Of a stretch of 64,000 nucleotides of DNA, positions 53,781 through 61,905 are shown piece by piece. Source of the DNA: Pseudoalteromonas sp. MSK9-3 (lineage in GTDB: Bacteria > Pseudomonadota > Gammaproteobacteria > Enterobacterales > Alteromonadaceae); assembly GCF_003590335.1 (NCBI RefSeq), contig NZ_MIET01000011.1:1-64000 (forward strand), written 5' to 3'. Every line of letters begins with the position of its first letter. Position 1 is the first letter of the stretch. The position numbers were made by a program, and so were the translations under genes. The notes beneath the pieces are model-generated. The model was not told where the DNA came from. It ran no database searches and saw only the letters and a program-made list of their open reading frames with translations.

Positions 53781-55785
53781 CTGTTCTTGTTAAAGAGTTA
53801 ATTGCACTACTTAACTCAGAAAACTTTATTGGTTTCGTCAGCACCTTATTCATACCGGCATTCAAGCAATTGATTTTGTCGGTTTGCCCAGCATTGGCCG
53901 TCAAAGCAAATATTGGCACATCCAGCGACATTTCTTCTCGTATATATTTAGTCGCTGTCAACCCGTCCATGACCGGCATCATCATGTCCATTAAGACAAG
54001 ATCAAATTGTTTCGCTTTAATGGCATTTAGCGCTTCAGAACCTGTTTCTGTTAGCGTTACACTGTGATTTAACTTTTTCAAGAGGGCTTCTATCAAGACT
54101 TGGTTCGGTTTATTATCTTCCGCTACTAAAATGTTTAGAGGTTGCTGTATTTGCTCTTGCTTACTGGTAACGGGTGTCACGTCAACGGTTTTAACTGGAA
54201 GAGTAACCGTGAATGTTGTGCCTACACCTAATAAACTGTGGCAATTTATAGTCCCTTGCATCAGTTCAATCAGTTTTTTGGTAATACTCAACCCAAGTCC
54301 TACGCCCTGCTGCTTTCGCTTTACACTGTCACTTACCTGACTAAAGGGCTTAAATAAACGATTTAGATCTTGCTCAGCTATACCAATCCCAGTATCTGAT
54401 ATTTTAATTGTTAACAGATTATGCTGTCTACTTATGTGTAAATTTACACGTCCGTGGCTGGTAAACTTAAACGCATTCCCTAGTAAGTTAAATAAAATCT
54501 GCCCTAACCGTGTGCTGTCTCCCTCAATAATATCTGGTACTGATTTATCTATGATTTGTTCAAAAACGAGCTTTCCAGGCGCGGTATGTGCCTCAAACTG
54601 AGCTGAAATACTCTGAATAAGTTCTTTTAGATTAAACTCACTGTTATCTAAACTCAGTGTGCCTGATTCAATTTTAGAAAAGTCTAATACATCTGATATC
54701 AAACCTAGCAATAGATTCGCGCTGCTTTGTGCATATGAAAGCCACTCTTTTTGCTGCTCTGTAAGCGCAGTGTCATTGAGCAGTTCTACCATTCCAAGTA
54801 TTGCATTCATTGGCGTACGTATTTCGTGAGACATCACAGCTAAGAACTGAGATTTTGCCGAGTTAGCACTTTCTGCTTTTTCTTTGGCTTGTTTATAAGC
54901 TATCTCTCGGTCTTTTGCATACGTAATATCCTTAGCAATTCCCATGTAGCCGCTAAACTCCCCGGTATCACTAAACTGCGCTTTACCACTCAACGAGATC
55001 CAAAGGTGCCTTGGCACATTTAACTCAAATTCAAATTCAAAAAAGTCACCATGTTGCGTCATAATATGTTGAAATTGCGCCCATTTACGCAGCTGGGCAC
55101 TTTCATTCTCTGAACGGAGCTTTAATGGTGATTGACCAATAAAATATTGCTTATAGAGATCGTCATCTGCGGCGAGTTCGTCTACACAAATAAATGCATA
55201 TTCTGAATCCATTCGCCAAAACCATTCAGAAGCAAGTTCTTTAAATAAGTCGGCTTGCTCAGTCATTACTGCGACCAAAGAGAGTAAATGGCTCGTGTGA
55301 GAATGAGATTTTGTAAGTGACTCTACCTTGATAAACACCTGCTCCAATAAAATTTGCATCGTAAAGCCTTGACTAAAAACAGCGCTCGGTTCATGGCTCA
55401 ACTCAGAAAATACTAATATGCTATTGCTGCATGAAGGCGGTAACTTGAATAGAAGGATGTTAGACAGGTCTGCAGGTATGTCTGTTTTATTAACGACAAG
55501 CTCAGGATTTGCATAACCATCGCTAACAAATACCTCTGTGAGATTCTGATCATCTACCACCTTGCTCAAGGTCCAGTCGAGATAATTCAAACTGGTATCC
55601 GAGCTGGCGATAGCGCGATAGATCAGAGGCTCTTTCTCAACGAGAATAGCGCAATTTTTATAATTAAATAGTGGCAATAATGCTTTATTTAATCGATAGA
55701 ACAGTGCAGTTAGATCTTTACTGGCATTTATCGAACTGAGTGCTGCTTGTAATTGGTCTAAACTAAACAAATGTCCGTTTTGCAT
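53764..55785 (-). CDS. Hybrid sensor histidine kinase (PAS-HK-REC)
   Basis: The 673-residue protein has no transmembrane segment. An N-terminal GAF-like region (about 10-180) precedes a PAS domain (about 195-300, EWFWRMDSEYAFICVDE, ending GYMGIAKDITYAKDRE). A HisKA domain has H-box MSHEIRTPMNAILGMV (His near 319). The HATPase has N, G1 and G2 boxes (LLGNAFKFT, DTGIGI, GVGLGLSITKKL), and the C-terminal receiver has Asp in LVLMDMMMPVMDG (near 597). It lacks its own HPt domain; a free HPt protein is encoded 1 kb away. Together with the sigma-54 regulator this looks like a split SypF-type phosphorelay. Confidence 0.9.
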   Translation of the reverse strand: MQNGHLFSLDQLQAALSSINASKDLTALFYRLNKALLPLFNYKNCAILVEKEPLIYRAIASSDTSLNYLDWTLSKVVDDQNLTEVFVSDGYANPELVVNKTDIPADLSNILLFKLPPSCSNSILVFSELSHEPSAVFSQGFTMQILLEQVFIKVESLTKSHSHTSHLLSLVAVMTEQADLFKELASEWFWRMDSEYAFICVDELAADDDLYKQYFIGQSPLKLRSENESAQLRKWAQFQHIMTQHGDFFEFEFELNVPRHLWISLSGKAQFSDTGEFSGYMGIAKDITYAKDREIAYKQAKEKAESANSAKSQFLAVMSHEIRTPMNAILGMVELLNDTALTEQQKEWLSYAQSSANLLLGLISDVLDFSKIESGTLSLDNSEFNLKELIQSISAQFEAHTAPGKLVFEQIIDKSVPDIIEGDSTRLGQILFNLLGNAFKFTSHGRVNLHISRQHNLLTIKISDTGIGIAEQDLNRLFKPFSQVSDSVKRKQQGVGLGLSITKKLIELMQGTINCHSLLGVGTTFTVTLPVKTVDVTPVTSKQEQIQQPLNILVAEDNKPNQVLIEALLKKLNHSVTLTETGSEALNAIKAKQFDLVLMDMMMPVMDGLTATKYIREEMSLDVPIFALTANAGQTDKINCLNAGMNKVLTKPIKFSELSSAINSLTRTAKKEC

Positions 55786-55810
55786 TTTTATTCACCGTTA
55801 TTTTAATTTG

Positions 55811-55827
55811 CTTTGCACTTTGCAAAG
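55811..55827. promoter_or_regulatory. Short palindrome in the kinase/yvcK divergent region
   Basis: CTTTGCACTTTGCAAAG is a perfect 7-3-7 palindrome, 26 bp before the kinase start and 136 bp before yvcK. The operator role is inferred from form and place only. Confidence 0.3.
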
Positions 55828-55962
55828 GTAGTTGCCTTTATGAATATAATCAAATCATATTTTCATTCATATTAATAAATTCAATAACTTATAACCCACT
55901 TAAAGTTGGAATAAAATCTGCTTTGTAATGGTATATCCCAAAAGGTTAGAAATGGAGTGATT

Positions 55963-56853
55963 ATGAAAATTGTATGTTTAGGTGGCGGCCATGGGCTAGC
56001 GCAAGTGTTGAGTGCGATCAGACCACTTTGCAGTGATTTAACCGCGATTGTTGCAACCACCGATAATGGTGGCAGTACTGGCCGGCTCAGAGAGTCACAA
56101 GAGTGTGTTGCACTCGGTGACATACGTCGATGCTGCTTGCAACTTACAGATAAGCAATCTCTTATTCATTCAATATTTGAGCATCGATTCGATGGTGGCG
56201 AGTTAGATGGGCATAGCCTAGGCAACCTAACCCTCCTAGGCTTAATGCAGCTAACAGACTCACCTACAGAAGCCGTTGCATGGTTTAATGCAATGCTTGG
56301 TAATGCAGAAACAATATTACCGATGTCGGACTCAGCGACAGATCTTGTCGCCAGCTACAACAGTGGTGAACAAGTCATTGGGGAGTGTGAAATAGATGCA
56401 CTGACAGAGCTGCCAGATAATATAGGGTTATCAAAAGCCGTGCCAGCAGCAAAGGGCGCGGTCGAAGCAATTATGAAAGCTGACCTGATATTGATGGGGC
56501 CTGGCAGTATCATTTCAAGTGTGATGCCTCCATTATTGGTAAAGGAAATAAGTACGGCAATCAAAGAGACAGCCGCTTGCCGCATTTTTATTGAAAACAT
56601 AGCCCAAGAAAACAGCGTAGCCAGTAGTTTACAGGGCGAAACAATCATTGACTGGATGCAAGAAAAGTTAGGCTATCAATTTTGCGATTTGAGTATTTCT
56701 CCACAAGCAATAGAGGAAATTGTGGTGCATTGTGATGAATTGAATCAAGGTCAATCTACACAGCATAATATAGAGCAGCTAAGTCACGTGTTTTCACAAC
56801 TACTGAAACTACCTTTGAGTACAAAGGTAAACTCAACATGTACTATCAATTAA
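55963..56853 (+). CDS. yvcK: YvcK/CofD-type gluconeogenesis factor homologue
   Basis: The 296-residue protein starts at ATG 55963 with GGAG upstream; a GTG two codons earlier is less suited. It contains VCLGGGHGLAQVLSAI, TTDNGGSTGRLRES, GDIRRCC, GHSLGNLTLLG and LILMGPGSIISS, the marks of the YvcK family, which binds UDP-GlcNAc and tunes carbon flow and cell-wall growth. An enzymatic role has not been established for YvcK. It is convergent with the HPt gene by 21 bp. Confidence 0.9.
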   Translation: MKIVCLGGGHGLAQVLSAIRPLCSDLTAIVATTDNGGSTGRLRESQECVALGDIRRCCLQLTDKQSLIHSIFEHRFDGGELDGHSLGNLTLLGLMQLTDSPTEAVAWFNAMLGNAETILPMSDSATDLVASYNSGEQVIGECEIDALTELPDNIGLSKAVPAAKGAVEAIMKADLILMGPGSIISSVMPPLLVKEISTAIKETAACRIFIENIAQENSVASSLQGETIIDWMQEKLGYQFCDLSISPQAIEEIVVHCDELNQGQSTQHNIEQLSHVFSQLLKLPLSTKVNSTCTIN

Positions 56854-57168
56854 CTCACGAGCATGAGAAAAGGTAACTAAACTCTGTGCATGAACATCGG
56901 TAATTAATGTGCTTACTTCAGCGTTAACGCCGCCAATTTTGACCTGGTGTTCTATTTTTTCACACAGCGATGCAAGTTCTAAAGCACCGTAACTTCGGCT
57001 ACTGCTTTTTAAACTATGCGCTGTTATCTCTAGTACATCTTGAGGTGAGTCTATATCCAGCTTTTTTATTAGCTCTAACGACTCAGTTAAGTAAACCTCT
57101 AATAGCTGTATCGCAAGTTGCTCACCAACATCTTGTTGTAACTGAGAAAAAGTAGCTTGATTTATCAT
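56833..57168 (-). CDS. Stand-alone HPt phosphotransfer protein
   Basis: The 111-residue helical protein carries the phosphotransfer His in TAHSLKSSSRSYG (near 50) and the expected four-helix pattern (QLLEVYLTESLELIKKL before it, LASLCEKIEHQ after it). It has no other domain. The hybrid kinase at 53764-55785 lacks an HPt, and a sigma-54 response regulator lies at 58253-59686, so this protein likely carries the phosphate between them. Its ends overlap yvcK and sit close to the divergent glycosyltransferase. Confidence 0.85.
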   Translation of the reverse strand: MINQATFSQLQQDVGEQLAIQLLEVYLTESLELIKKLDIDSPQDVLEITAHSLKSSSRSYGALELASLCEKIEHQVKIGGVNAEVSTLITDVHAQSLVTFSHARELIDSTC

Positions 57169-57188
57169 GAAGATCCTTGGAGTTAAAT

Positions 57189-58235
57189 ATGGAATATGAT
57201 GTTGTATTATTTGTAGACTCTTCTATTTATGGTGGTATTGAGTCTCACCTTGTCGAACTTGCCAAGTTGCTACAGCGTAAAAGTGTTACATGCAAAGTAT
57301 TGTTTTACCAAGATCACGGTAATCAACTATTTTACAATAAGCTAGAATCTAGCAATATTCAATTCGAATTTTTAGAAGGCACTGCTTTAAGTGTGATCTC
57401 TACCTTTAAAACGTATTCTAAACACACGGTTATACATACTCACGGCTATAAAGCAGGTATATTTGGGCGCCTATTGTGTCGCTATTTACGTTTAAGATGT
57501 GTGAGCACCTATCATGCGGGCGAAACTGGGCAAGGAAAAGTACGGTTGTACAATATGCTCGATAAAATTACTGCATGCTTGTCAATTAACTTTGCCGTTT
57601 CAAACAAAATTAAGAACCAGTTAAGCCAAGCTGAGGTCCTTGATAATTTCGTCGAGACTACGCCTCTTGCTGAATGTAATGGTACATACCATCATAGAAA
57701 TAAATTAAAAGTAGGCTTTGTGGGTCGGTTATCATATGAGAAAGGGCCAGACCGGTTTATTGACATAGCAAAGAGTATGGCTGACCAAGAGCGTTTTGAA
57801 TGGCATATGTTCGGCGGCGGTATGATGGATGCATCTCTTACTATGCCTGAAAATGTTGTGGCCCACGGGGTCGTGCCTTCAGAAGCGATATGGGAAAAAA
57901 TCGATGTGTTATGTGTTACTTCACGACAAGAAGGCTTACCCATGGCTATCTTAGAAGCAATGAATCATGGTGTGATGGTGATCAGTATGGATGTGGGTGC
58001 AATTTCGACTGTCATAACACATAATTTGAGTGGCTGGATTGTACCCGTTTATGACGCCCAGCAGTTCAGTAATAAGCTAAAAGAGATCATTCGTATGGAT
58101 CCAGAAAGTTTGACCATGATGAAACAATACGCGCACAGTGTTGTGGCACAACGGTTTTCTGGGCATGAGCAGTGGAATATGTTGCACGAAGCATATTCTG
58201 GCCACTGTTCAAACCCTGTTCAAGAAAACGGTTAG
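57189..58235 (+). CDS. GT4-type glycosyltransferase
   Basis: The 348-residue GT-B enzyme starts at ATG 57189 with GGAG upstream. N-terminal FVDSSIYGGIESHLVELAKL and C-terminal GFVGRLSYEKGPDRFIDIAK with SRQEGLPMAILEAMNHG (the E-x7-E nucleotide-sugar element) define family GT4. It transfers a sugar from a nucleotide donor in polysaccharide synthesis; donor and acceptor are unknown. Position, next to a sypG-like gene, matches the sypH glycosyltransferase of Vibrio fischeri, but its orientation is reversed. Confidence 0.9.
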   Translation: MEYDVVLFVDSSIYGGIESHLVELAKLLQRKSVTCKVLFYQDHGNQLFYNKLESSNIQFEFLEGTALSVISTFKTYSKHTVIHTHGYKAGIFGRLLCRYLRLRCVSTYHAGETGQGKVRLYNMLDKITACLSINFAVSNKIKNQLSQAEVLDNFVETTPLAECNGTYHHRNKLKVGFVGRLSYEKGPDRFIDIAKSMADQERFEWHMFGGGMMDASLTMPENVVAHGVVPSEAIWEKIDVLCVTSRQEGLPMAILEAMNHGVMVISMDVGAISTVITHNLSGWIVPVYDAQQFSNKLKEIIRMDPESLTMMKQYAHSVVAQRFSGHEQWNMLHEAYSGHCSNPVQENG

Positions 58236-58252
58236 ATAAAAATTCAGAGAGG

Positions 58253-59686
58253 CTAAGCTTGTAACTCCTCCCAACTTTTGATTTTTCGATATATAGTCGA
58301 TGGACTGACATCGAGTAAAGCAGCCGCTTTAGGTATATTATTTTGACATAACGTAATCGCTTGTTCGATGTAGCGTTTTTCTATAATCCATAAAGGCTCA
58401 ATTTCCTGCATATTCGATAAGCTGTTGCTTATCGGATTTACCACGGCAGCGGCTTCTTGCGGCATATTATTATTAACAAGCGCGGTCTTGCCAGGCTGTG
58501 GCGTCAACGGTGCTGGGTTTGGTGTATTTGGAAGCGCAGGAACCATGTCTAATTCAATCCACTGGGCATCATTCAATACCAGAGTATTACGTACGGTATT
58601 CTCTAACTGTCGAACATTTCCAGGCCAGTTATAGTTCATAAATGCGTGTTTAACGCCTTCAGCCATACCTTTATACGGGTGAAACTCCTCTTTACTTATT
58701 TTTGAAAAAAGTGCTTCGGCTATTTCAATAATATCCGCCCCTCTATCTCTCAATGGAGGTAAACTTACTGGGATCACATGTAATCGATAATATAAATCTT
58801 CTCTAAAACGCCCTGCTTGTACTTCAATGAGTGGATCTCTATTGGTCGCACATACAAAACGCACATCCACTTTGACCTCTTTTTCGCTGCCGACTTGTTG
58901 ATAGCACCCTGTTTGTATAAAACGCAATAATTTACTTTGTAAATTAATATCCATTTCACACAGTTCATCTAAAAACAGCGTTCCACCATCCGCTTGGCCT
59001 GCCGCCCCTTCACGGTTGGCGATTGCTCCGGTAAATGCGCCTTTCAAATGACCAAATATTTCACTTTCAATCAGGTCTTTAGGGATTGCCGCACAGTTAA
59101 GGGCTACGAAAGGTTTTTTTGCCCTAGGGGAAGCTTGATGCACTGCTTTAGCGCACAACTCTTTACCTGTACCACTTTCACCAGTTATAAACACGGTTGC
59201 TTTGCTTGACGCCGCTGAATTGATTATTTGATAAACAGATTGCATCACAGCAGAGCTACCAATTAAATCAAAGTATCGCCCATTTTCATATTTAGCTTGA
59301 TACTTCTCAACCGTTTGTTTTAAGTCTTTCAGCTTTAGAGCATTGTTAATCGTGATCCGAAATCGATCTGCTTCAATGGGTTTTTCTAAAAAGTCATTTG
59401 CCCCGAGTTTAATTGCTTTAATGGCCATTTCTTTAGTTGCATGGCCTGTTAAAACAATAACTTGAGGTTGATTGTCGCCTTGTAACGATGAAAGAATATC
59501 CAACCCATTCATATCAGGTAACATCACATCAAGCAGTATCAAGTCAGGGTCAAATTCACTTATCGCGATTAAGGCTTCCGCCCCTGTTGCAGCAACTTGC
59601 GTCTTCATACCTGTTGGTATTAAGTAAGACTGATACATGAGCGCTAAAGACGCAGTATCTTCAACTATTAGAATTTTTGGCGGCAT
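58253..59686 (-). CDS. Sigma-54-dependent response regulator (SypG/LuxO-like)
   Basis: The 477-residue protein starts at ATG 59686 with GGAAG upstream. A receiver (KILIVEDTASLALMYQSYLI, phospho-acceptor in LILLDVMLPDMNG) is followed by an AAA+ sigma-54 activator domain with Walker A GESGTGKELCAKA, GAFTGA in LKGAFTGAI, and Walker B-like DGGTLFLDELCEM. A Fis-type helix-turn-helix (IPKAAALLDVSPSTIYRKIK) ends the protein. It activates sigma-54 promoters when phosphorylated. It is last in the operon order export protein, ATPase, SypE-like, this gene, just as in V. fischeri syp but without sypF. Confidence 0.92.
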   Translation of the reverse strand: MPPKILIVEDTASLALMYQSYLIPTGMKTQVAATGAEALIAISEFDPDLILLDVMLPDMNGLDILSSLQGDNQPQVIVLTGHATKEMAIKAIKLGANDFLEKPIEADRFRITINNALKLKDLKQTVEKYQAKYENGRYFDLIGSSAVMQSVYQIINSAASSKATVFITGESGTGKELCAKAVHQASPRAKKPFVALNCAAIPKDLIESEIFGHLKGAFTGAIANREGAAGQADGGTLFLDELCEMDINLQSKLLRFIQTGCYQQVGSEKEVKVDVRFVCATNRDPLIEVQAGRFREDLYYRLHVIPVSLPPLRDRGADIIEIAEALFSKISKEEFHPYKGMAEGVKHAFMNYNWPGNVRQLENTVRNTLVLNDAQWIELDMVPALPNTPNPAPLTPQPGKTALVNNNMPQEAAAVVNPISNSLSNMQEIEPLWIIEKRYIEQAITLCQNNIPKAAALLDVSPSTIYRKIKSWEELQA

Positions 59687-59723
59687 AGGCAACTTCCTTC
59701 GTATTATGCGCGAGAATAACGTG

Positions 59724-61187
59724 TTAATTAATAACAATTAACGATGCATCGTCAACTTCTTTTGATAAACTCACTTGAGAATTTTGCCAAAGTATAGAAG
59801 CAAAGTCGCCATCATTCAGTGATATATTTGACAATAACTGCTTGATTTGTTGCAGTTCAGTAACGTCGTTTTCTCTGTTATCAAATAAGCCATCGGTATA
59901 CACAAGTATATGCTGTAAATCACTCAGCGACTCAGAATAAACGTTATATTGGTGCTCTACTGATAAACCCAAAAGAGGATCGACGCCTTGTAACTCCCTC
60001 ACGTTACCTTCTTTATCAATGGCAATGGGCGGTGGATGACCTGCATTAAGCCAGTAAAAACGCTGTTCATGTACATAGCCAACTAATAATGTTACTAAAC
60101 TATTTTTGCACAATTGTTCTTCATAGAGGGCCTGGTTCAAGCCATTAAGCAGCGCGTTACAATTGGGTTTACTGGCCAGAAACCCTCGAACAAAGCCTTT
60201 AATAGCAAAGCTCTCTTTACGAGCTTGAATACCGTGTCCCATCATATCGCCTAAAATAAAGCCATTCTGTTGATTTGGAATGGGCATAAAAAAATCCCCC
60301 CCATCCCCGACCTCAATTGAACCAAATAAATGGGCCCTAAAACCATCACTCATTTCATAATCAATAATATTACTTGGCGTTTGCACCTGATATTCAAACG
60401 CTTTGACCCGATTAGTGACCCGCTCTAAGCTTTGCAATAAGCGCACCTTTTTGACTGGTTTTACCAGGTAGTCATCAATGCCTAAGCGGTTTATTCGCCC
60501 TATAATATCCTCGGAGTCAGTGCCCGTTAGCATTACCACTGATAACGTACTTCTATAATCAGAACCGTTCAATTTAATTAGTAAAGGCTCTGATGTCTGT
60601 TTTTGTAACTGATAATCTAAGATCAAAACCTGTGCATCGTGTAACGTAATTGCTTGCCAAGCTTCAGTGAGGTCTTGACAAGATATCACATCATAATCGT
60701 CTTTTAAGTATGCATTTATGAGCGCTAATTGTGCCTTGTCATCATCGACATAAATCGCTTTAGGTTTATCTTTGCCTTGTTTTAAAGGAACCGAAAAGTA
60801 ATTTTTGTTATTCGTCGTACAATAACCAGCTTCGGGGAAGTAATGCCTAATTAACTCGACCCCCATCCCCCCTTCGACCAAAATACCGCTGTTAATATCC
60901 CAATCAGATTCATTGAGTTCGAATAAGTTATAAGGCGATAAATCATCTACAATTTCAAGCGTATAATCAGATGTGTTAGTGCGTGTTATTAACAATACAA
61001 CGGTTTCATCTTCTCCTTTACTGTGACGCAAAAGGTTGGTTAGGTATTCAGTTATAACAAGTCCTGCAGCATCTAAGTCATCGTCAATAATGGATAAGCC
61101 CCCTAGAACATGCTTAAGAACCTGCCTAATTTCTGTAATTGCTGGCGCTATTAGACTAAAACGCCGATGATATATGGGTTCGTTCAT
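59724..61187 (-). CDS. SypE-like kinase-receiver-PP2C phosphatase
   Basis: The 487-residue protein combines an RsbW-type HATPase serine kinase (about 1-135: EYLTNLLRHS, EIVDDLSPYN, GGMGVELIRHYF), a central receiver (about 145-260: IYVDDDKAQLALI, Asp in VLILDYQLQ, Lys in DDYLVKPVKK) and a C-terminal PP2C/SpoIIE phosphatase (GDGGDFFMPI, GDMMGHGIQAR, YTDGLFDN). This order is that of V. fischeri SypE, which phosphorylates and dephosphorylates the STAS protein SypA. No sypA is within the window; it should lie to the right. Gaps to neighbours are 13 and 37 bp. Confidence 0.9.
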   Translation of the reverse strand: MNEPIYHRRFSLIAPAITEIRQVLKHVLGGLSIIDDDLDAAGLVITEYLTNLLRHSKGEDETVVLLITRTNTSDYTLEIVDDLSPYNLFELNESDWDINSGILVEGGMGVELIRHYFPEAGYCTTNNKNYFSVPLKQGKDKPKAIYVDDDKAQLALINAYLKDDYDVISCQDLTEAWQAITLHDAQVLILDYQLQKQTSEPLLIKLNGSDYRSTLSVVMLTGTDSEDIIGRINRLGIDDYLVKPVKKVRLLQSLERVTNRVKAFEYQVQTPSNIIDYEMSDGFRAHLFGSIEVGDGGDFFMPIPNQQNGFILGDMMGHGIQARKESFAIKGFVRGFLASKPNCNALLNGLNQALYEEQLCKNSLVTLLVGYVHEQRFYWLNAGHPPPIAIDKEGNVRELQGVDPLLGLSVEHQYNVYSESLSDLQHILVYTDGLFDNRENDVTELQQIKQLLSNISLNDGDFASILWQNSQVSLSKEVDDASLIVIN

Positions 61188-61200
61188 TGCTTACTTATTA

Positions 61201-61905
61201 TTAATGTGGATGAAATAGCCAAGTCTGTCGGTTGACCTTATTAATTAAAAACTGTGTTAACCTTGGCCAGCGCACGCGGTGGCGTTCTAAACTAGATAGT
61301 AGCCGCTCGCCTAAGGGCGCAAACTGATGTTGCGTAACAATGATGCGAATATTTTGATGTCCGCCTTGCTTGATATTTTTAATACTTGTACACAACGATT
61401 CTTCGTCGTTTACACCAAGCCCAACTGTCACCATTGTTAAATCACTACATAAACTTAACGCATGCAGTGGTACGTTACCTCTATTCATCTTCATGGCGGG
61501 CGACATATCCATCAAAATATAATCATATTCTTGTAGCAGTCGTTCCACCGCTTCTTTCATTATTTGCTTATTCTTGGCTGACTCTAATTCGGATAGGTTT
61601 TGCATTGTTAGCAAATCTATTTGGTTATGCTCAATAATGTTAAGTTGACAGGATATGTCGCTAAAACGCCATGGTGAACCAGAAGACTGATCTATTTCAT
61701 CTAACTTAAGTGGACTGATCGGATTTAAATCAATAATGAGAACGCGATGACCGTGTGCTTTAAAGCGCTGCGCGACACTTGCACAAACCGTTGACGAGCC
61801 CGTATTACCCGCTAATGATATAAATGTCACACACCTAGCTTTGTTATCAATAATTTCATTACCGATATCTTCAACTTCTTGGTATTGATGTGGAATAAGA
61901 TTCAT
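61201..61905 (-). CDS. CpsD/SypD-like ATPase with lost Walker A lysine
   Basis: The 234-residue P-loop protein belongs to the BY-kinase/ParA group: Walker A region FISLAGNTGSSTVCASVA, A' LIIDLNPISP, B DYILMDMSPA. The usual GEGKST is TGSST here, with Ser replacing the Walker A Lys, and there is no C-terminal tyrosine cluster. ATP hydrolysis or tyrosine kinase activity is therefore doubtful, and it may be a regulatory partner only. Its start overlaps the SLBB gene by 4 bp, so both are made together. The position corresponds to sypD. Confidence 0.82.
   Translation of the reverse strand: MNLIPHQYQEVEDIGNEIIDNKARCVTFISLAGNTGSSTVCASVAQRFKAHGHRVLIIDLNPISPLKLDEIDQSSGSPWRFSDISCQLNIIEHNQIDLLTMQNLSELESAKNKQIMKEAVERLLQEYDYILMDMSPAMKMNRGNVPLHALSLCSDLTMVTVGLGVNDEESLCTSIKNIKQGGHQNIRIIVTQHQFAPLGERLLSSLERHRVRWPRLTQFLINKVNRQTWLFHPH

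Noticed and set aside
55786-57188. Sigma-54 (-24/-12) promoters near the glycosyltransferase and kinase genes
   Set aside because: No TGGCAC-N5-TTGCW-like pair was found by eye; targets of the sigma-54 activator are probably outside the window.
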